Source: CAYXOX01 sp964466745
Lineage (GTDB): Bacteria; Pseudomonadota; Alphaproteobacteria; Rhodobacterales; Rhodobacteraceae
Assembly (NCBI GenBank): GCA_964466745.1
Contig: CAYXOX010000022.1
Location: 1-28,794, forward strand
Reading direction: 5' to 3'
Length of the DNA: 28,794 bases
Both the position numbers and the translations under genes were made by a program. A model generated the notes under the pieces. That model saw nothing but the letters and a program-made list of their open reading frames with translations, had not been told where the DNA came from and did not search any database. Below are positions 1 through 8,222 of this stretch, in pieces; the first letter of the stretch is position 1, and each line of letters opens with the position of its first letter.

Positions 1-1
1 G

Positions 2-460
2 CCGCTGGCCGAGCGGATCGAGGCCGCCGGGCATCGCCTCGCCGCCCGCGCCATCGTGCCCGACGACCGCGCCGCGATCGCCACGCGGCTGCGCGCCTGG
101 TGCGCCGATGCGGATATCGACGTGGTGATCTCCACCGGCGGCACCGGCCTCACCGGCCGCGACGTGACGGTGGAGGCGCACCGGGACGTCTACGAGAAGG
201 AGATCGAGGCCTTCGGAACGCTCTTCACCCATGTCTCCATCGCCAAGATCGGCACCTCGGCGATCCAGAGCCGGGCCACGGGCGGCGTGGCGCAGGGCAC
301 CTATCTCTTCGCCCTGCCGGGCTCACCCTCCGCGTGCCGCGACGGGTGGGACGAGATCCTTTGCCCCCAGCTCGACTACCGCCATCGCCCGTGCAACTTC
401 GTTGAAATCATGCCACGGCTCGACGAACACCTGCGACGGAAACCGTCTGCCGGCGCGTAA
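2..460 (+). CDS. moaB: Molybdenum cofactor biosynthesis protein B (5'-truncated)
   Basis: The reading frame is open from the first bases of the window, so the N-terminus lies outside it; about 152 residues are visible. The MoaB/MogA fold is shown by the TGGTG motif inside VVISTGGTGLTGRD, a following acidic stretch and the LPGSPSA segment near the C-terminus. Family members bind molybdopterin and act in or near its adenylylation before molybdenum insertion, in the cytoplasm. The usual length is about 170-180 residues, so only some 20-30 residues are missing. A GTG at 56 is in frame but would remove a conserved strand and is not the start. The gene stops 91 bases before the next gene. mobA and mobB lie 11 kb away in the same window, so cofactor genes here are split. 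Confidence 0.93.
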   Translation, partial: PLAERIEAAGHRLAARAIVPDDRAAIATRLRAWCADADIDVVISTGGTGLTGRDVTVEAHRDVYEKEIEAFGTLFTHVSIAKIGTSAIQSRATGGVAQGTYLFALPGSPSACRDGWDEILCPQLDYRHRPCNFVEIMPRLDEHLRRKPSAGA

Positions 461-472
461 CAGGCTTGTGGT

Positions 473-501
473 TTGGCGCATGGGCGCCCCAGCGCTACCT
501 G
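473..501 (+). promoter_or_regulatory. Candidate sigma-70-type promoter for the RND operon
   Basis: TTGGCG and TACCTG are separated by 17 bases between moaB and the adaptor gene, leaving a leader of about 45 bases. The -10 match to the E. coli consensus is weak. The same layout (TTG-like box, 17-18 bases, TAnCnn-like box) recurs before several genes in the window. Confidence 0.27.
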
Positions 502-551
502 AACGATGGCGGGCGCGTGCGCGGGGCCGCCGCCAAGAAGGGCGAATTGCA

Positions 552-2045
552 ATGGGTTTTCTCGGCCGAACGCTATCGGGCATCTTCCTGCTTTCGGCAG
601 CGCTTGCGCTGGTGGCGTGGGCGGGCACGCTGGTCGTGGGCGCGGTGCAGGAGCGCATGGCCGACGAAGGGCGCGCCATGCCCGCGCGCGAACGGGTGTT
701 CGCCGTCAACGTGATCCCGGTGGAGCCCGCCACGATCCGCCCGGTGACGACGGCCTACGGCGAGGTGCAGAGCGCGCGCAGCCTCGATCTGCGCGCCCGC
801 ATCGGTGGTCGGATCGCCACGCTCGCCCCGGAGATGGCCGAGGGCGCCGAAGTGGTGCGCGGCACCGTGCTCGCCCAGATCGACCCGGCCGATGCCGAGG
901 CGGCCCTTGCCCGCGCCGAGGCCGATCTTGCCGATGCCGAGGCCGAGGCGCGCGACGCCCGGCAGGCGCTCGCCCTCGCGCGCGACGATCTCGCCGCGGG
1001 GCAGGAGCAGGCCGAGCTGCGCGCCCGCGCCCTTGCCCGGCAACGCGATCTCCTGGCCCGCGGGGCCGGCACCGCGGCGGCGGTGGAAACCGCCGAGCTG
1101 GCCGCCGCCTCGGCGGGGCAGGCCGTGCTCTCGCGGCGGCAGGCGCTGGCCGAGGCCGAGGCGCGGCTCGCGCGTTCGCAGGGCACGATCACCCGGGCCG
1201 GGCTGGCCGTGGCCGAGGCACGCCGTGCGCTCGAGGACACGGTGATCGCGGCGCCCTTCGACGGGGTCCTTGCGGATGTCTCGGTGGGCGAGGGCGGGCT
1301 GGTTTCCGCGAACGAGCACCTTGCCACCCTGATCGACGGCGATGCCCTGGAGGTGAGCTTCCGCCTCTCCACCACCCAGTTCGCGCGGCTTGTCGGGCCG
1401 GATGGGGCGCTGGCGGATCTGCCTGTCTCCGTCTCGCTCGATCTCGAAGGGCTCGACCTGCGGGCCTCGGGCCGGCTTGTGCGCGCGGCGGCGACGGTTG
1501 CAGAGGGCGAGACGGGCCGCAGGCTCTTCGCCGCGCTCGGCGCTGCGCCCGGCCTCCGCCCCGGCGATTTCGTGACCGTCCGCGTGGAGGAGCCGCCGCT
1601 CGCGGACGTGGCCCGCCTGCCCTCCGCGGCCGTCGGCAGCGACGGGCAGGTGCTGGCGCTCGGCGAGGAGGACAGGCTGGAGGCGCTTCCCGCCGAGATC
1701 CTCCGGAGGGAAGGGGACGACGTGATCGTTGCGGCGGCGGCGCTCGCCGGCAGGGAGATCGTGGCCGAACGTGCGCCCACACTGGGCGCGGGCATAAGGG
1801 TGCGTCCGCAGCGCCCGCCCGCGCCGGGCGAGGCGGCGGGCGTTGCGCCGGCACCCGGCGCCGGGGAGGCCGGCGAGGAAGGCTTCGTGGAGCTGACCGC
1901 CGAGCGGCGCGCGGAGCTGCGCGCGATGGTGGAAAGGACCGAAACCCTAAGCCCCGAGGTGAAGGCGCGGGTTCTCGCCCAGCTCGAGGAGGCGCGCGTG
2001 CCGGCCCGCGTCGTTGCGCGGATCGAAGGGAGGATGGGCGGTTGA
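552..2045 (+). CDS. RND efflux periplasmic adaptor subunit (HlyD/AcrA family)
   Basis: A 497-residue membrane fusion protein that should link an inner-membrane RND pump to an outer-membrane channel. One N-terminal hydrophobic segment (about residues 7-30) anchors it or serves as signal. A barrel/lipoyl half starts near VQSARSLDLRARIGGRI. A long Ala/Glu/Arg-rich coiled-coil hairpin runs from about residue 95 to 225. The second lipoyl half follows (VIAAPFDGVL, about 230), then beta-barrel and membrane-proximal parts. The ATG at 552 is chosen because GAAGGG lies just upstream and the hydrophobic segment follows; the frame is open further upstream but without such features. The C-terminus is longer than usual: a Pro/Ala/Glu-rich linker (about 415-445) and then a charged helical segment. 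The permease gene overlaps its stop. Substrate unknown. Confidence 0.9.
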   Translation: MGFLGRTLSGIFLLSAALALVAWAGTLVVGAVQERMADEGRAMPARERVFAVNVIPVEPATIRPVTTAYGEVQSARSLDLRARIGGRIATLAPEMAEGAEVVRGTVLAQIDPADAEAALARAEADLADAEAEARDARQALALARDDLAAGQEQAELRARALARQRDLLARGAGTAAAVETAELAAASAGQAVLSRRQALAEAEARLARSQGTITRAGLAVAEARRALEDTVIAAPFDGVLADVSVGEGGLVSANEHLATLIDGDALEVSFRLSTTQFARLVGPDGALADLPVSVSLDLEGLDLRASGRLVRAAATVAEGETGRRLFAALGAAPGLRPGDFVTVRVEEPPLADVARLPSAAVGSDGQVLALGEEDRLEALPAEILRREGDDVIVAAAALAGREIVAERAPTLGAGIRVRPQRPPAPGEAAGVAPAPGAGEAGEEGFVELTAERRAELRAMVERTETLSPEVKARVLAQLEEARVPARVVARIEGRMGG

Positions 2046-5000
2046 GCGTGGCCGAAGCCTCCCGGGCCGCCCGTGCCGGCCGCGGCATCCTCTCCTACTT
2101 CACCCGCCACCGGACGGCGGCAAACCTGCTTTTCGTGCTGCTGATCGTCTCGGGGCTGTGGGCCTTCCCGCAGATGCGGGCGCAGTTCTTCCCCGATGTG
2201 GTCTCCGACGACGTGGACGTGAGCGTCGCCTGGGACGGCGCCGGCGCGGAAGACGTGGACGCGGCCATCGTGCAGCTGCTCGAACCCGCGCTTCTGGCCG
2301 TCGAGGGGGTGAGCGCGACCTCCTCGCGCTCCAGCGAGGGGCGCGCCTCCATCGAGGTGACCTTCGAGCCGGGCTGGGACATGGCCCGCGCACAGGAAGA
2401 TGTGGAACGCGCCGTCGGCGGCGTGGGCAACCTTCCGGAAAGCGCCGAGGCCCCCGAGGTGCGCCGCTCGGCCTGGCGCGACAGGGTGACCGACGTGGTG
2501 ATCACGGGCCCCGTCTCGCCCGAGCAACTGGGCCGCTTCGCCGACGAGTTCACCGCCCGCCTCTTCGTGGCCGGCGTCACGCGGGTGACGCTGCAGGGGG
2601 TGGCCGCGCCGGCCACGGTGATCGAGGTGCCCACGCTGGCGCTGGTGGAGCACGGGCTGGAGCTGGGCGAGATCGCCGCGATCGTGGGCGCCGCGGCGCA
2701 GCCCGATCCGGCCGGCGAGATCGCGGCCGCAGGCCGGGTGCGCACCGGCTCGACCCGCACCTCGGCCGAGGCACTCGCGGGCCTCGTGATCGGCAACGGG
2801 CCGGACGGCGCGGCGCTGACGCTCGGCGAGGTCGCCGAGATCCGCACCGAGGGGGTGGCCAGGCTGCGGGCCTATTTCGTGGGCGAGAATCCCGCCGTGA
2901 GCCTGCGGGTGGACCGCTCCGAGGAAGGCGATGCCATCGGCATCCAGCGCGCCGTGGAGGACGCGGCGGCCGAGCTGGCCACCACCTTGCCCGAGGGCGT
3001 GACGATCGAACTGATCCGCACCCGCGCCGAGGCGATCTCCGGCCGTCTCGACATCCTGCTCGACAACGGGCTGATGGGGCTCGGCCTCGTGGTGCTGCTG
3101 CTGTTTCTCTTCCTCAACGCGCGCACGGCCTTCTGGGTCGCCGCGGGCATCCCGGCGGCCATGCTGGCGGCCATCGCGGTGATGTATCTCGCCGGGCTGA
3201 CGCTCAACATGATGTCGCTCTTCGCGCTCATCATCACGCTTGGCATCGTGGTGGACGACGCCATCGTGGTGGGCGAGCACGCCGATTCCCGCGCCCGCCG
3301 GCTGGGCGAGGCGCCCCATGTGGCGGCGGAAACGGCGGCGCGGCGCATGTTCCTGCCCGTGCTCGCCGCAACGCTCACCACGGTGATCGCCTTCTTCGGG
3401 CTCGTCAGCATCGGCGGCGTGTTCGGCACGCTGATCGCCGACATTCCCTTCACGGTGATCGCCGTGCTTCTCGCCTCGCTGGTGGAGTGCTTCCTCGTTC
3501 TGCCCAACCACATGGCCCACGCCATCGCCGCAACCGCGAAGGAGCGGTGGTACGACTGGCCTTCGCGGCAGGTGAACCGCGGCTTCCGCCATGTGCGCGA
3601 GCGCGCCTTCCGCCCGCTGATGGGGCTGGTGGTGCGCGCCCGGTACGTGGTGCTCGCCGGCGCGGTGGCCCTGCTCGCCTCGCAGGCGGCGCAGGTGATC
3701 AGCGGCGAGGTGCAGTGGCGCTTCTTCAACGCGCCCGAGCAGGGTTCGGTGACGGGCAACTTCGCCATGGCGCCCGGTGCCACGCGGGAAGACACGCTGG
3801 AGATGATGCGCGCGATGCAGCGCGCCGTGGCCGAGGTGGGCGCCGCCTACGAGGCCGAGCATGGCCGCAACCCGGTGACCTACGTGATCGCCGAGATCGG
3901 CGGGAATGCCGGGCGCGGGCTCGCGGGGGCCTCCACCAAGGAGCCCGACCAGCTCGGGGCCATTTCCATCGAGCTCATCGACGCCGACGAACGTCCCTAT
4001 TCCTCCTTCGCCTTCGTGGCCGATCTGCAGGAGGCCGTCGTGCAGCACCCGCTGGCCGAGACGGTGAGCTTCCGGGGCTGGCGCTCGGGCCCGGGGGGCG
4101 ATTCGCTTTCGGTGGAGCTGTTCGGCGCCTCGGCGCCCGTGCTCAAGGAGGCGGCCGAGGCGCTCAAGGCCGAGCTTGCGCAGTATCCCGAGGTTTCCGC
4201 GCTGGAAGACAGTCTCGCCTACGACAAGGAGGAGCTTCAGCTCGCTCTCACGCCGCGGGGCGAGGCGCTGGGCTTTCGGATCGACACGCTGGGCCGCATC
4301 CTGCGCGACCGGCTAAACGGCATCGAGGCCGCCACCTATCCCGACGGGCCCCGTTCGGCCACGATCCGGGTGGAGCTGCCGCCGGGCGAGCTGACCGCCG
4401 ATTTCCTCGATCGCACGCTCCTCGCCGCGCCCTCGGGCAGCTGGGTGCCCCTCGCCGATATCGTGACGGTGGAGCGCAGCGCGGGTTTCTCGACCGTGCG
4501 GCGCGAGAACGGCGTGCGCCTGATCTCGGTGACCGGCGATCTCTCCGAGGACGATCCCGCCCGCGCCGCCGAGATCACCGCCGCGCTGACCGGAGACATC
4601 CTGCCCCGCATCGAGGAGCGCTTCGGCGTGTCGTCCGCCACGGCGGGGCTGGCCGAGCAGGAGCGCGAGTTTCTCTCCGACGCGCGCACGGGGCTGATCC
4701 TCTGCCTTCTGGGAATCTACCTCGTGCTGACCTGGATCTTCTCCAGCTGGACCCGCCCGCTGGTGGTGATGGCGGTGATCCCCTTCGGCCTCGTCGGCGC
4801 GATCTGGGGCCATGCCGCCTGGGGCGTGCCGCTCTCGATGTTCTCGGTGGTGGGCCTGCTCGGCATGACCGGGATCATCATCAACGATTCCATCGTCCTG
4901 GTGACCACCATCGACGAGGAGGCGGAACGCCGCGGCCTTCTGCAGGCCATCGTCGAGGGCGCGTCCGACAGGCTGCGCCCCGTTCTGCTGACCACGGCGA

Positions 5001-5446
5001 CAACGGTGCTCGGGCTCTCGCCGCTCCTCTACGAGGGGTCGAGCCAGGCGGAGTTCCTCAAGCCCACGGTGATCACCCTCGTCTACGGGCTGGGCTTCGG
5101 GATGCTGCTCGTTCTCCTGCTCGTGCCGGCGCTCATGGCGATCGGGGCCGATTTCGGCGCCCGGGCCCGCTCGGCCCGCCGCGCGGTTTCGGCGCCGCGC
5201 CGCGCGGGGGCCCTCGGCCTTGGCGCGGCGGGGCTTTCGGCGGGGCTATTCGCCGCCATCGTCGGCCCGGCGCTCGTTACCGGCGCGCCGCTGCCGGCTC
5301 TCGGGCCGCTGCTGCCCGCCGCGCTCCCGGGAGTGGCGGGCGCCCTCGCGCTCTATCTCGGCGTGCTTGGGGCGGCCCTCGCTCTGATCTGGCTTGCTGC
5401 GGGGCTGCGGCCTGCAGGGCGCCGGCGCAACGCGCCGGCCTCCTGA
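2042..5446 (+). CDS. RND efflux transporter permease subunit (AcrB/HAE1-like)
   Basis: A 1134-residue inner-membrane proton-driven pump. The TTG at 2042 is favoured: it overlaps the adaptor stop (TTGA) and has GGGAGG at 2028-2033 about 8 bases upstream. A GTG at 2048 is the alternative, too far from that site. The order is typical: TM1 near residues 20-38, periplasmic porter domain, TM2-6 with the DD pair in GIVVDDAIVVGE (about 405-406, matching the proton-relay aspartates of AcrB TM4), second periplasmic domain, TM7-12. TM10 reads GMTGIIINDSIVLV (about 941-954), so the lysine of AcrB is replaced, as in many HAE1 relatives. Past the normal end (about residue 1040) there is a basic linker and two or three further hydrophobic stretches, an unusual C-terminal extension. 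No outer-membrane channel gene is visible. Substrate unknown. Confidence 0.93.
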   Translation: MSVAEASRAARAGRGILSYFTRHRTAANLLFVLLIVSGLWAFPQMRAQFFPDVVSDDVDVSVAWDGAGAEDVDAAIVQLLEPALLAVEGVSATSSRSSEGRASIEVTFEPGWDMARAQEDVERAVGGVGNLPESAEAPEVRRSAWRDRVTDVVITGPVSPEQLGRFADEFTARLFVAGVTRVTLQGVAAPATVIEVPTLALVEHGLELGEIAAIVGAAAQPDPAGEIAAAGRVRTGSTRTSAEALAGLVIGNGPDGAALTLGEVAEIRTEGVARLRAYFVGENPAVSLRVDRSEEGDAIGIQRAVEDAAAELATTLPEGVTIELIRTRAEAISGRLDILLDNGLMGLGLVVLLLFLFLNARTAFWVAAGIPAAMLAAIAVMYLAGLTLNMMSLFALIITLGIVVDDAIVVGEHADSRARRLGEAPHVAAETAARRMFLPVLAATLTTVIAFFGLVSIGGVFGTLIADIPFTVIAVLLASLVECFLVLPNHMAHAIAATAKERWYDWPSRQVNRGFRHVRERAFRPLMGLVVRARYVVLAGAVALLASQAAQVISGEVQWRFFNAPEQGSVTGNFAMAPGATREDTLEMMRAMQRAVAEVGAAYEAEHGRNPVTYVIAEIGGNAGRGLAGASTKEPDQLGAISIELIDADERPYSSFAFVADLQEAVVQHPLAETVSFRGWRSGPGGDSLSVELFGASAPVLKEAAEALKAELAQYPEVSALEDSLAYDKEELQLALTPRGEALGFRIDTLGRILRDRLNGIEAATYPDGPRSATIRVELPPGELTADFLDRTLLAAPSGSWVPLADIVTVERSAGFSTVRRENGVRLISVTGDLSEDDPARAAEITAALTGDILPRIEERFGVSSATAGLAEQEREFLSDARTGLILCLLGIYLVLTWIFSSWTRPLVVMAVIPFGLVGAIWGHAAWGVPLSMFSVVGLLGMTGIIINDSIVLVTTIDEEAERRGLLQAIVEGASDRLRPVLLTTATTVLGLSPLLYEGSSQAEFLKPTVITLVYGLGFGMLLVLLLVPALMAIGADFGARARSARRAVSAPRRAGALGLGAAGLSAGLFAAIVGPALVTGAPLPALGPLLPAALPGVAGALALYLGVLGAALALIWLAAGLRPAGRRRNAPAS

Positions 5447-5485
5447 CGGGCCGTCGCCTGCCGGTGCCGGGTGGCGGTCGGCGGC

Positions 5486-5506
5486 GGCACCTTCACAGAT
5501 GGTGCC
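5486..5506. terminator. Possible hairpin terminator between convergent genes
   Basis: GGCACC and GGTGCC form a perfect 6-base stem with a 9-base loop between the RND permease and the DsbD-like gene. A stronger stem, GCCGGCGC/GCGCCGGC (5421-5428 and 5432-5439, loop AAC), lies in the last codons of the permease. Neither has a T-run, so termination is uncertain. Confidence 0.3.
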
Positions 5507-5536
5507 CGCGGATACCGGGATGGCGGTGACGGGCGT

Positions 5537-6364
5537 TCAGAACCCCGTGCAGCCCCGGATCTCCACCGCGCGCTCGCTTCCCAGGATCGTGATGACGAGA
5601 CCCGAACGATCCATCGCGAGGGGATCGCCGGGGCGGGGCACGATCTCCGTCGCCGCGCGCAGGGTGTTGCCCGAGCGCGCGGTGACCGGCTCGGCCACCC
5701 AGATCGACGGATCGGAAGGCTCGAAGACGACGTGCTCCGTTCCGCCGGCCGAGGGCATCTCGATCTCCGCCGTCAGCTGCGCGGATGCGCCCGCCTCGGC
5801 CGGCGGGTCCACCCGGCAGCGGGCCGACGCCACGCCGGCCTCGGCGCCGGTGAGCGGCCGCTGGGCAAGCGCCCCGGCGAGGGTGCCGTCGCGGCCGCCG
5901 GCCACGGGCAGGCGGGCGGCGATGTCGAGGGTGACGGGCACGCAGATCTTTTCGCACACACCGATTGAAAGCTGCCCGACCAGCCCGATCTCCTGGCCCG
6001 CCAGCGCCGGCGTCAGTTCCAGCGGCAGCACCACGGCCCCGCCGTAGCCGATGCTGCGCAGCCCGTTTTCCCAGAACACCTCCGGCACCGGCCAGTGCAT
6101 CGCCATCCCGGCGACATTGCTCGAGCCCGAAAGATCGAGCTGGGGCGGGATGCCCGCGTCCCCCGGTGCGCGCCAGTAGGTCTTCCAGCCCGGCGCCAGC
6201 ACGATCTCGATGCCAGCCATGTGGGTGCCTGCAGAGGTGCGCCATCCTTCTCGGACGCTCACCTGCACCACCTCCTCGAGTGCCTGCGCGCGCGCAGGCC
6301 CCGGAGCGACGGCGGCGAGGGTTCCGGCGACGGCGAGGATCGCGAGAGACAAGAACTTTTTCAT
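5537..6364 (-). CDS. Exported DsbD N-terminal-domain-like protein
   Basis: A 275-residue protein with a clear Sec signal peptide (MKKF, hydrophobic core, cleavage after ARA at about residue 26), so it acts in the periplasm. The middle resembles the DsbD alpha-domain family (DsbC/DsbD_N): GIEIVLAPGWKTYWR, then GYGG, then the cysteine pair in GVCEKICVP (C137, C141). Two more cysteines are present at C183 and C272. In DsbD this domain passes electrons to periplasmic thiol proteins, but here the membrane domain and thioredoxin domain are absent, so it is a free-standing version. The start is supported by AAGGTGGG directly before the ATG. It is divergent from yqgE. A separate TlpA-type protein at the right end may belong to the same thiol network, which is inference. 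Confidence 0.78.
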   Translation of the reverse strand: MKKFLSLAILAVAGTLAAVAPGPARAQALEEVVQVSVREGWRTSAGTHMAGIEIVLAPGWKTYWRAPGDAGIPPQLDLSGSSNVAGMAMHWPVPEVFWENGLRSIGYGGAVVLPLELTPALAGQEIGLVGQLSIGVCEKICVPVTLDIAARLPVAGGRDGTLAGALAQRPLTGAEAGVASARCRVDPPAEAGASAQLTAEIEMPSAGGTEHVVFEPSDPSIWVAEPVTARSGNTLRAATEIVPRPGDPLAMDRSGLVITILGSERAVEIRGCTGF

Positions 6365-6483
6365 CCCACCTTAGATAGCGAACGCCCGCCGCGGCGCTAA
6401 TCACGTTCCGGCGAGAGCGCGGAGCTTCGCCATGTGGCAGCGCGCCCCTTGCGCCCGGCGACGCTAGCCGGGATGCTTTGCGC

Positions 6484-7059
6484 ATGGCCAGCACCGATCA
6501 CGATCCCTCGCTTGCCGGGCAGCTGCTCGTGGCCATGCCGGGCATGGGCGATCCGCGCTTCGACCGGGCGGTGATCTTCCTGTGCGCCCATTCGGAAGAC
6601 GGCGCGATGGGGCTGATCGTGAACAAGCCGGCCGAGGATGTGCGCTTTTCCGATCTGCTGGACCAGCTTTCGATCAGCCCCGCGCCCGATGCGCGCGAGG
6701 TGCGGGTCTATTCGGGCGGGCCGGTGGAGCACGGGCGCGGCTTCGTGCTCCACTCGGCAGACTACACGTCGAACCGCTCGACGCTCCGGGTGAACGACCG
6801 ATTCGGCATGACGGCGACGCTCGATATTCTCGAGGACATCGCGCGCGGGTTCGGGCCGGCGCAGTCCCTGCTGGCGCTGGGGTATGCCGGCTGGGCGCCG
6901 GGCCAGCTGGAGGACGAGCTGGGCCGGAACGGCTGGCTCACCTGCGCCGCGACGCCCGAGATCGTCTTCTCCCGGAACGACGGCGGCAAGTGGGGCGCTG
7001 CGCTCCGCTCGCTCGGAGTCGATGCGTTGATGCTGTCGGCGGACGCCGGCCGCGCCTGA
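6484..7059 (+). CDS. YqgE/AlgH family protein
   Basis: A 191-residue cytoplasmic protein of the DUF179 family. Conserved signatures are LAGQLLVAMPGMGDPRF at the N-terminus, AMGLIVNKP, and the YSGGPVE segment, followed by GYAGWAPGQLEDEL, all in the usual order. Length is normal. The family was named AlgH after an alginate-regulation phenotype in Pseudomonas, but its biochemical role is not settled. The ATG at 6484 is chosen; a TTG at 6478 in the same frame is an alternative, and no strong ribosome binding site separates them. It is divergent from the DsbD-like gene and ends only 8 bases from the convergent tsaC/sua5 gene. Confidence 0.92.
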   Translation: MASTDHDPSLAGQLLVAMPGMGDPRFDRAVIFLCAHSEDGAMGLIVNKPAEDVRFSDLLDQLSISPAPDAREVRVYSGGPVEHGRGFVLHSADYTSNRSTLRVNDRFGMTATLDILEDIARGFGPAQSLLALGYAGWAPGQLEDELGRNGWLTCAATPEIVFSRNDGGKWGAALRSLGVDALMLSADAGRA

Positions 7060-7067
7060 GCTGCGCA

Positions 7068-8033
7068 TCAGCGCGGTGCGGCGGCCCGGCGCAGCCGGTC
7101 GTTGATGGCTCGGCCCAGCCCGTGCTCGGGCACGGGGGCCACCGCGATGGTCCCGGCGGTGCCGTCGAGGCTATGCAGCGCGCCGAAGAGGTTGGCCGCC
7201 GCCTCCACGAGATCGCCGCTGGCAGAGAGCGTTGCGCCGCCCGGCGGCCCGACAGGTCCGAAACCGAGCCATGCCTCGCCTTCCCGCGGCGCGCTTGCGT
7301 TCAGGCGCAGCCGGGCGCGGGGCGCGTAGTGGGAGGCGAGCTGGCCGGGCGCCTCGGGGCGCGCCCCCGGCGCAAGGGCGGGGCCGGGCGCCGCCAGCGC
7401 CCTCGGGCCGAGGCATGCCTCGATGTCTTCCACCGCGAGCCCGCCCGGGCGCAGGAGCCGCACCGCGCCGTCGGGGCCCGCCGCGAGGATCGTGGATTCG
7501 AGCCCCACCTCGCAGGCGCCGCCATCGAGCACGCAGTCGATGCGCCCGTCGAGACCGGCGAGCACATGCTCTGCCGTCGTGGGGCTCACGCGGCCGGAAG
7601 GGTTGGCGGAGGGGGCGGCCACCGGCCCGCCGAACGCCTCCAGCAGCGCCTGCGCGCAGGGGTGGCGCGGCACCCGCAGCCCCACCGTGGCCAGCCCCGC
7701 CGTGACGAGGGGCGAGAGACCCACATCGGGGCGTAGCGGCAGCACCAGCGTGAGCGGTCCGGGCCAGAACGCCGCCGCGAGCCGCTGCGCCGCCGGCGGC
7801 ATCTGCGCAAGCCGCCAGGCTTCATCGGCGCTCGCCACGTGGACGATCAGCGGGTTGAAGGAGGGCCGCCCCTTCGCCTCGAAGACGCGGGCCACCGCCT
7901 CGCCGCTGCGCGCATCGGCGCCCAGCCCGTAGACCGTCTCGGTGGGAAACGCGACGAGGCCGCCGCTCCGGAGCGTGCGCGCGGCGGTGGCGAGTCCGGC
8001 GGCATCGGGGGAAAGGCGCGAGGTGGCGGGCAT
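7068..8033 (-). CDS. L-threonylcarbamoyladenylate synthase (Sua5/YrdC/YwlC)
   Basis: A 321-residue enzyme making threonylcarbamoyl-AMP from threonine, bicarbonate and ATP, the first step of t6A37 modification of ANN-decoding tRNAs. The YrdC domain (about residues 10-200) shows VAFPTETVYGLGADA, the KGRPSFNPLIVHV strand with KxR, and APSANPSGRVSPTTAEHV. The remaining 120 residues form the Sua5 C-terminal domain, including PGQLASHYAPR. So this is the long Sua5 form rather than the short TsaC. It is convergent with yqgE. Its probable promoter lies about 50 bases upstream. Confidence 0.95.
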   Translation of the reverse strand: MPATSRLSPDAAGLATAARTLRSGGLVAFPTETVYGLGADARSGEAVARVFEAKGRPSFNPLIVHVASADEAWRLAQMPPAAQRLAAAFWPGPLTLVLPLRPDVGLSPLVTAGLATVGLRVPRHPCAQALLEAFGGPVAAPSANPSGRVSPTTAEHVLAGLDGRIDCVLDGGACEVGLESTILAAGPDGAVRLLRPGGLAVEDIEACLGPRALAAPGPALAPGARPEAPGQLASHYAPRARLRLNASAPREGEAWLGFGPVGPPGGATLSASGDLVEAAANLFGALHSLDGTAGTIAVAPVPEHGLGRAINDRLRRAAAPR

Positions 8034-8080
8034 CGGGCTTGGGCTCGCAGGGTTTCGGCGCCTTGGCGCGGCGCATGCCG

Positions 8081-8109
8081 GCTCTAGACCGCCCGGGCGC
8101 GGGCCTCAA
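8081..8109 (-). promoter_or_regulatory. Candidate promoter for the Sua5 gene
   Basis: On the minus strand TTGAGG (8109-8104) and TAGAGC (8086-8081) are 17 bases apart, giving a leader of about 40 bases before the ATG at 8033. The fit to consensus is moderate. Confidence 0.3.
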
Positions 8110-8222
8110 GCGGCGGTCGGGCGGGCGGGCGAATGGCTTGCAGCGCCCGGCGCGTCGCGGCACGGTCCTCCCGCGATGACGCGGCGCATTCCTCCAGACA
8201 CCCGCGCGCCCGGTTGGGCGCG

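Noticed and set aside
755..4048. A 1097-codon open frame on the minus strand across the RND genes
   Set aside because: It is His/Gly/Arg-rich and has no ribosome site or known domain. It is the antisense shadow of two clear RND genes in high-GC DNA.
8133..8222. A longer N-terminus for the MBL-fold hydrolase from ATG 8133
   Set aside because: The 30 extra residues are Arg/Ser-rich and unlike family starts; GTG 8223 or TTG 8214 fit better, though this is not certain.
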